Shown piece after piece: positions 58,775 through 64,000 of a stretch of 64,000 nucleotides of DNA; position 1 is the first letter of the stretch, and each line of letters opens with the position of its first letter. Location: positions 1,706,032 through 1,770,031 of the forward strand of contig JAAOMT010000436.1 in the NCBI GenBank assembly GCA_016748015.1, in the 5' to 3' direction. A program made the translations under genes and the position numbers. The notes under the pieces were generated by a model, which was not told where the DNA came from, made no database searches, and saw only the letters and a list, made by a program, of their open reading frames with translations. This DNA is from Geosiphon pyriformis. Lineage: Eukaryota; Glomeromycota; Glomeromycetes; Archaeosporales; Geosiphonaceae.

Positions 58775-60590
58775 ATATCTAAAAAAAAATACTTAAAAAG
58801 ACTTTTTATGATCTTATTGATAACTTTTTTTCTCAAAAAAAGAAAGTTGTTTTTGGTAATATAAAACATTCTAATAATGAAAAAAATATATTATTAACTA
58901 AGTCTGGTTTTAATAGTATGTATTCAGATATAAATAATAAATCTAATAGTAATAAAAACAATTATATTATAAATAACATTAATGATAAGTTTTTTTTGGG
59001 TTCAATTACTATTATTCTTAAAGCCAAGAGAATAATAACTAATATAAATTATGGTTTTTTTTTAGTTCTCTTAAGTTTAATATGAAAAAAAAAGTTAGGC
59101 CACTTTTATTTTCTTTTAATATTATTTTGAACAAAAAATAAATTGATTTTAAAATAGTAAAAACTTTAGTTAAAGTGGCTATTAAAAAATTTTTTGCTTT
59201 GAATATTAATTTATTAATAATAAAAAACAAATTAATAATAACTAAAACTCAGATTAGTTAAAAAAAAATTTTAACAATTAATAGTTTTGAAAAGATCACT
59301 ATTCTCTCAAAATTTAAAAAAATTATTAGATCTATGTTTACATCTGAAAAAAGCATAAAAAAAACTATATTATTGGCCAGAAAAAAAGGCATTATTGTAA
59401 ATAATAATCTTAAAAAATTTAAATTTTTTTTAAATTAGACTGTAGTTATAAAAAAATTCTTATAAATATGCCAAAGAAAATGATTGTTGCAGCTCTTTCT
59501 GAATTTGGTCAAGTAGTATTGATTTAATTGTAATTAATTAAGTTGTAATAGAAGATTATAATACAATTTGTTAAATTAAGTTAGATTAATTAATTAACAT
59601 TAAGATAATTATTCTTAATTAAAAAAAATTTAGTATATGTAGCAAAACTATAAAAAATTGCAATATTTGGACATCAAAAAATTGTTTCAAGATGCTTTAT
59701 TTATCTTGCTTGTAGAAACAACAGTTTATAATTTGGATATTTTATTAGAAAAAACTGGTAGAAAAACTTTCATTATTAATAGATTATTTAAAACTGGCAA
59801 TAAGATTTACTAAATTGTGATTGGTTTTCAAACAAAAAATAAGCTAAAATCTGTTTTTTACACAAACCTTATTTTAAATAGTATAAAACTTTTTTGAACT
59901 AGGTTAAATTTGATTTGATATAAAAAGTACAGATGTTTTGAATATTTTGTTCTGAAATATAACACTTCTGATGTTTTTATTCTTCTATCTTTGAAAGTAT
60001 TTAAGAAGTTTATTTTAAATTAAAATTTTTTTTAACTGGCCAAGTTGTATGCCAAGAAAATGTTCTTATTTCTTGCTTTGTTGTTTTTGGTAGCAAGTCA
60101 TATGCTTAAATAATCTTGTTGACTTTTATTTTTAACAATAAATACTTTGGTTTTGGTTTTAAATTTTTTTTCTTTGATGTTCTACATAGTAGTAAAGCTT
60201 TTTTTGTTTTGTTAAATGATTTTTTTATTTGTGTTTGCTTAGTTTCTTTAAAATGCTCCTTGAAACTGCTGGCCAATCAAGTATTTGGTATTGTATACAG
60301 GCTAAGTAAAGTGAATTTGGTATTATTGATTCTTTTTTTTGTTCTTCAAAGTTAGCAAATTTTGTGATTTCTAATATAGAGTAAACTTAAACATAATTTT
60401 AAATAAATTTTAAATGTTATTTTTTTTCTACTTTTAATAATTAATAAGATTTCAGTTTTAGATCTGAGTAATTTTAAAGTTTTAACTACCAAAGTAAGCA
60501 GTTTGGAGTCAAAATTAATGGTTCTTAAAGTGTTAATTAGTTTAGTTCTAATTAAATTAGAGTATTTGTGTATTGGCTTAAGTTTTTTGG
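58775..60590 (+). pseudogene. LINE E ORF1 relic
   Basis: Broken frames matching ORF1 of copy A from the Ser/Lys-rich N terminus (58775) through the middle (59280-59540) to the C-terminal LKCSLKLLANQV block at 60250. This C-terminal junction is uninterrupted here, which confirms the ancestral sequence at the point where the LTR element entered copy A. The CCHC region near 59920-59990 has lost Cys residues. Confidence 0.7.
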
Positions 60591-60609
60591 CACATTTTTT
60601 GTCTTAATA

Positions 60610-63600
60610 AATAAGTTTATTTGGAAATTTTCTAAATGTAATGTTCAAGGTATTAATGTCTCTGCTAAACAAAAAAATATTATTCAGTGACATAAATATT
60701 CAGATAACATAATTTTTACTATCATAAAAATAAAATTGAGGTCTAGTATTAAGCCAAAGATTATAAATAAGTATAATAGGATGTGAATTTTTATTTTTGG
60801 TTTGGATAAAAGTTTTTTTTGTACTGAAGTAGCTATTATTATAAATAATTCTCTGGTTTAATATGTTTTAAAAGTGGAAAAAATTTCTTGTTGTGTTATT
60901 TTAATATGTTTTTTATTTTAAAACAAACTTTCAATTATAGTTTTAGATTAGTATATTGGTGTTTTTGCTAAAACTTAGTTTAATCAGACTTCAAAAATCA
61001 ACTTTTTTATTGCTAAAGCAGTCAATTTAGCATTTTTGTAATCTTGAGTAAAGATTTTAATAAAAATAAATCTAAAAAAAATGTAATTTTCAAGTTCTGT
61101 TTAGTATTGAGTTTGGTCAATTTATTTGGTAAATATTTATTGATTAAGACTTCTATTTAAGACAATTTTAAAGATGTTAAAAAGTTATAAATTACATTTT
61201 TGTTAGTAAAAATTTGTTATTTGTAATTGCTAATAATTAAATTAACTCTGTATTTGAATTTTTTAATATTAATTATAAGACAGTTTCAGTTTTGGTTAGT
61301 TTGAGCAGTTTTTTGTATGTTTATTTAAATAGTATATACAAGCAAGCTAATAAAAATTGCTGAAAATTCAAATAAAAAATACAAATAATGTTAAATAAAT
61401 ATGCTTTAAGATATATTCTTTTATAAAATTTTTAGTAAAAGTAAGTAAATTTAAAGATACAAAAAATTTAGATAATCTGAATACAATATAAAAAGTGCTG
61501 AAAAATATAATATTAAGTTTTTTGATATTTTCAGCTATTTATTAAAGATCAAGAAAAATTATTATAAGTTTAAAATATATGAATCTAAAGTTGTTAAAAC
61601 AGCTGTTGTTAAACATGTAATTAAAAAGATAATAAAAAATTTTTGTTTAGATAAGAACCAAATAATTAAGAATATATTGAAAAAATCATATTACAAGATT
61701 ATATTAGATTACTTAATAGTAGTTAATGAACTAATATTAGAATCTAATAAAGTTAAATTTAAGATTAATACAATTATAAAGAGTTAAACTAAAAAATAAA
61801 TAGTTTTGGATCATTATTTAAGCTTTGGACTAGTTAATATGCTTTTTTAAATTATGTGGATAATAATGCTTTTTTAGATATTATAAATATAATTAATAAT
61901 AAAAAATTAGTCCAAATAATTAAGAATTTATTAAACAAAAAAGCTGTTGATTTAAGTAATATACCAAATGAGCTTTTAAAACACTATAATAAAGATATTT
62001 TAATTTGTTTTTTGGTTTTGTTAAACTCATGTTTGACTTTGGGTATGGTTTCAACTTTATGAAAAAAAGCACAGATTTCAATAATATCAAAGTTTTACAA
62101 ATAAAATAGAATTTTAATAAATACTTAGTCTATAGCTTTGATTAAGACAGTTAGAAAAATTTTGTCCAAGATTTTTTTAGATTAGATTTTATATATTTAC
62201 AATAAATTTGGTGTTTTTTTACAAAGATAATTTTTTTGTTTTAAAAAATATATCAATACAGTTTCTTATATTTGTTGTTGACTTAGTAATTAAAAATGCT
62301 CTGAAAAAAAATCAAGAAATTTGGTTGGTTTTGTAAAACATATAAAAAGCATGATTTTATTGGTTGGTTCTACTTAAAAACTAGTTTATAGTATATTAAG
62401 ATATGTAAAAAGTTTATTAATCTCTTTGACAGCATTTATGCAGATAAAATAAATAAGATAATAACATATTTTGGTCTTATAAATAATTATTAAATACATA
62501 ATAAATTAGACCAAAGTAATATGGTTTTTTTTTGGAGAATTTTTTATGATTTTTTTTTGTATAAAGTAAAAAAACATAAACATTTGTGTAAATATTAAAT
62601 TAATACTAGATTTGTGGTTAAGATAAATAGAATAAAGACTATAAAAAAGAAAATTTTTTTTTGTAATGAATGTTTCTGTTAATAATATTATTTAAATTAA
62701 AAATAATTAGATATTTACACAGTATATATTAAATATTGTTAGTAAATTTTTTCTGATTTACAATATATTAATTAACAATAATAAAACAGTAACTATTTTT
62801 ATCAATTGTAAAGTCAAAGATACTATTTTAAAAATCAATAATTTGCCAATTTTGATTGCTAAAAGTAATATACTATATAAGTAATTAAATATTTTTTTTG
62901 TCAACTAAAAGTTTTTTTAAGTCCAATTTAGCTTAAGCTTATTTTAATCTCTAGTTTTTTGCCAATATAATGCTAAAAAAAATAATTACAAATAAACAAT
63001 TTTTTTATTTGATATTAGCAATTTTGTAGCTTATAATTAGTTATTAATCTCAATTTATTTTTGTTTTATTAAGTATATATTATAAGTAAGATGCCAAAAT
63101 TAGAAAAAATTTTAAGCTTAAAGCCAATCTGCCAAAAAACTTTTCCAATAAAACTTTGTATTATTTTTTTCTATATGGTTTGAAGTTTTTTAAACAGATT
63201 TAAGTTGAAAAAAAGTTAGCATTAATAATTACTTTTTTTAATGTTTTAAGTATTCTAAAACATTTGTTTAAATACAGATTTTTAAATTTGTAAGTCTTAA
63301 AGTAAGCTCTTTTAAACTTTTTGCAGTTCTCTGTCAAGTTGTATATCAATCTAGTAAACAATTTTTTAGCTAAAATAATAAAGATTTTTTTCCATAATAG
63401 ATTGTTTATAACAAACAATTTGTCTAGTGTATTTTGCAGTTCTGAAAAGTTTTTAATATTAAATATCTTAAAAAAATTATTGTACTATAACTTAGTGTGC
63501 TCTCTAGAACAATTTGGTATTATATTTAATAATAAACTATTGGACAAAAAAAATAATATAATAAACTAAAAATATTTTTTTGTTAATTAAAAAAACTGGA

Positions 63601-64000
63601 TCTTAAAAATCTTATATCTTATTGGTTTAATTTGGTTTTAGAATTTTTGCAAAAGATTAGTTTTTAGATAGTGAGTTTTGTCAGAGCTAATAAATTATTT
63701 AGCTCAAATATTCTGGAATTTAATAAGTTTTCAGAAGTATGTAAAAATTTACATAAAATTTGGTTAAGTGCTATTGTGATATATATAGATAAATTCTTAA
63801 GAAATATATATTTTATCAAAGTTGCTAATAAGACTACAACATATTTTTCAGTTATAGATATAGATATTAATGTTATAATTTGTGGGTTTTTATCTTTTAT
63901 AATGGTCAAATTACAGACTATTGTTCTGTTTTTAGAATATATTTTATCTTTTTATATAATGATTTTGTATCTAGATAATTAGACTGCTATTAATATTTGT
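60610..64000 (+). pseudogene. LINE E ORF2 relic, 3' end outside the window
   Basis: The endonuclease start is LFGNFLNVMF-like near 60625. The RT N-terminal piece at 61856-62062 is the longest recognisable sense frame. The RT C-terminal part lies near 63130-63560 and the RNase H part at 63671-63982 (IYIDKFLRNIYFIKVAN matches the FTDRFLRNTGSAEV block of A; the MAELQ Glu has become Lys). The site of the ORF2 start reads AATAAG where copy A has AATGAG. Confidence 0.72.

Larger units (their letters stand above)
58630..64000 (+). mobile_element. LINE copy E, plus strand, decayed, runs off the window
   Basis: The 5' end near 58630 aligns with the 5' UTR of copy A. ORF1 similarity starts near 58775 and continues through SKFKKIIRSMFTSEKSIKK-like sequence at 59310 to the LKCSLKLLANQV block (60250). 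The ORF2 relic starts near 60610: the endonuclease is followed by the RT start at 61856-62062 (LSNIPNELLKHYNKDI matches LSGVPNKLWKHSGEVV of A) and RNase H at 63671-63982, where the window ends. This is the opposite orientation to copies A-D. Drift to A/T is strong, with stops and frameshifts throughout. Confidence 0.82.

Noticed and set aside
1-64000. tRNA or rRNA genes
   Set aside because: I looked for GGTTCGAATCC-type T-loops and rRNA-like G+C-rich blocks and found none; several TTCGAA strings lacked any cloverleaf context.

Overview
The window looks like nuclear DNA of a fungus, most likely a glomeromycotan (arbuscular mycorrhizal lineage) or close relative. This rests on three things. First, the genes are interrupted by short GT-AG introns of about 65-160 bp in very A+T-rich DNA. 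Second, the secreted class 3 lipase family is of the Rhizomucor miehei type. Third, there is a LINE family and a dUTPase-bearing Ty3/gypsy element whose protein sequences resemble those I know from Rhizophagus-type genomes. The species assignment is inference. All exon boundaries were placed by eye from reading phase and splice consensus, aided by comparison between paralogues.

Region 1 (about 1-18.3 kb) is a cluster of five class 3 lipase-like genes: L1 (1197-2758, +), L2 (3985-5371, +, pseudogene), L3 (8902-10586, +), L4 (15212-13348, -) and L5 (16478-17865, +). A possible sixth relic lies near 7.43-7.62 kb. L2 and L5 sit in a segmental duplication of about 2.3-2.6 kb. Only L3 keeps a Ser-Asp-His triad (GHSLGG). 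L1 reads GHALGG and has also lost the His. L2, L4 and L5 read GHGIGG. The fold markers remain: signal peptide or anchor, the AYC block, GxPRxGD/N, the Asp, the C-terminal Cys and a shared phase-1 intron at the nucleophile elbow. The cluster therefore looks like a set of secreted lipase-fold proteins, most of them without the catalytic serine.

Region 2 (about 18.3-39.1 kb) is extremely A+T-rich and repeat-filled. It holds two diverged direct copies of an unknown repeat, three decayed minus-strand LINE copies (D, C, B) and a pogo/Tigger-like DNA transposon of 2222 bp with recognisable TIRs and a TA target duplication.

Region 3 (about 39.1-55.7 kb) is the best preserved LINE copy (A, minus strand, flanked by an imperfect repeat of about 29 bp). 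A 9.7-kb Ty3/gypsy LTR element, also on the minus strand, is nested in its ORF1. The gypsy element has two LTRs, a PBS, a PPT, gag, protease, dUTPase, RT-RNase H, integrase and an extra intact 225-aa ORF after integrase. Both elements carry many C-to-T/G-to-A type nonsense and catalytic-site changes.

Region 4 (about 55.7-64 kb) is A+T-rich spacer followed by a plus-strand decayed LINE copy (E) that runs off the window. It contains an exact 640-bp duplication on both sides of a 20-N gap, which looks like an assembly artefact. A second 20-N gap lies in the 3' LTR, where comparison with the other LTR indicates about 145 bp are really missing.
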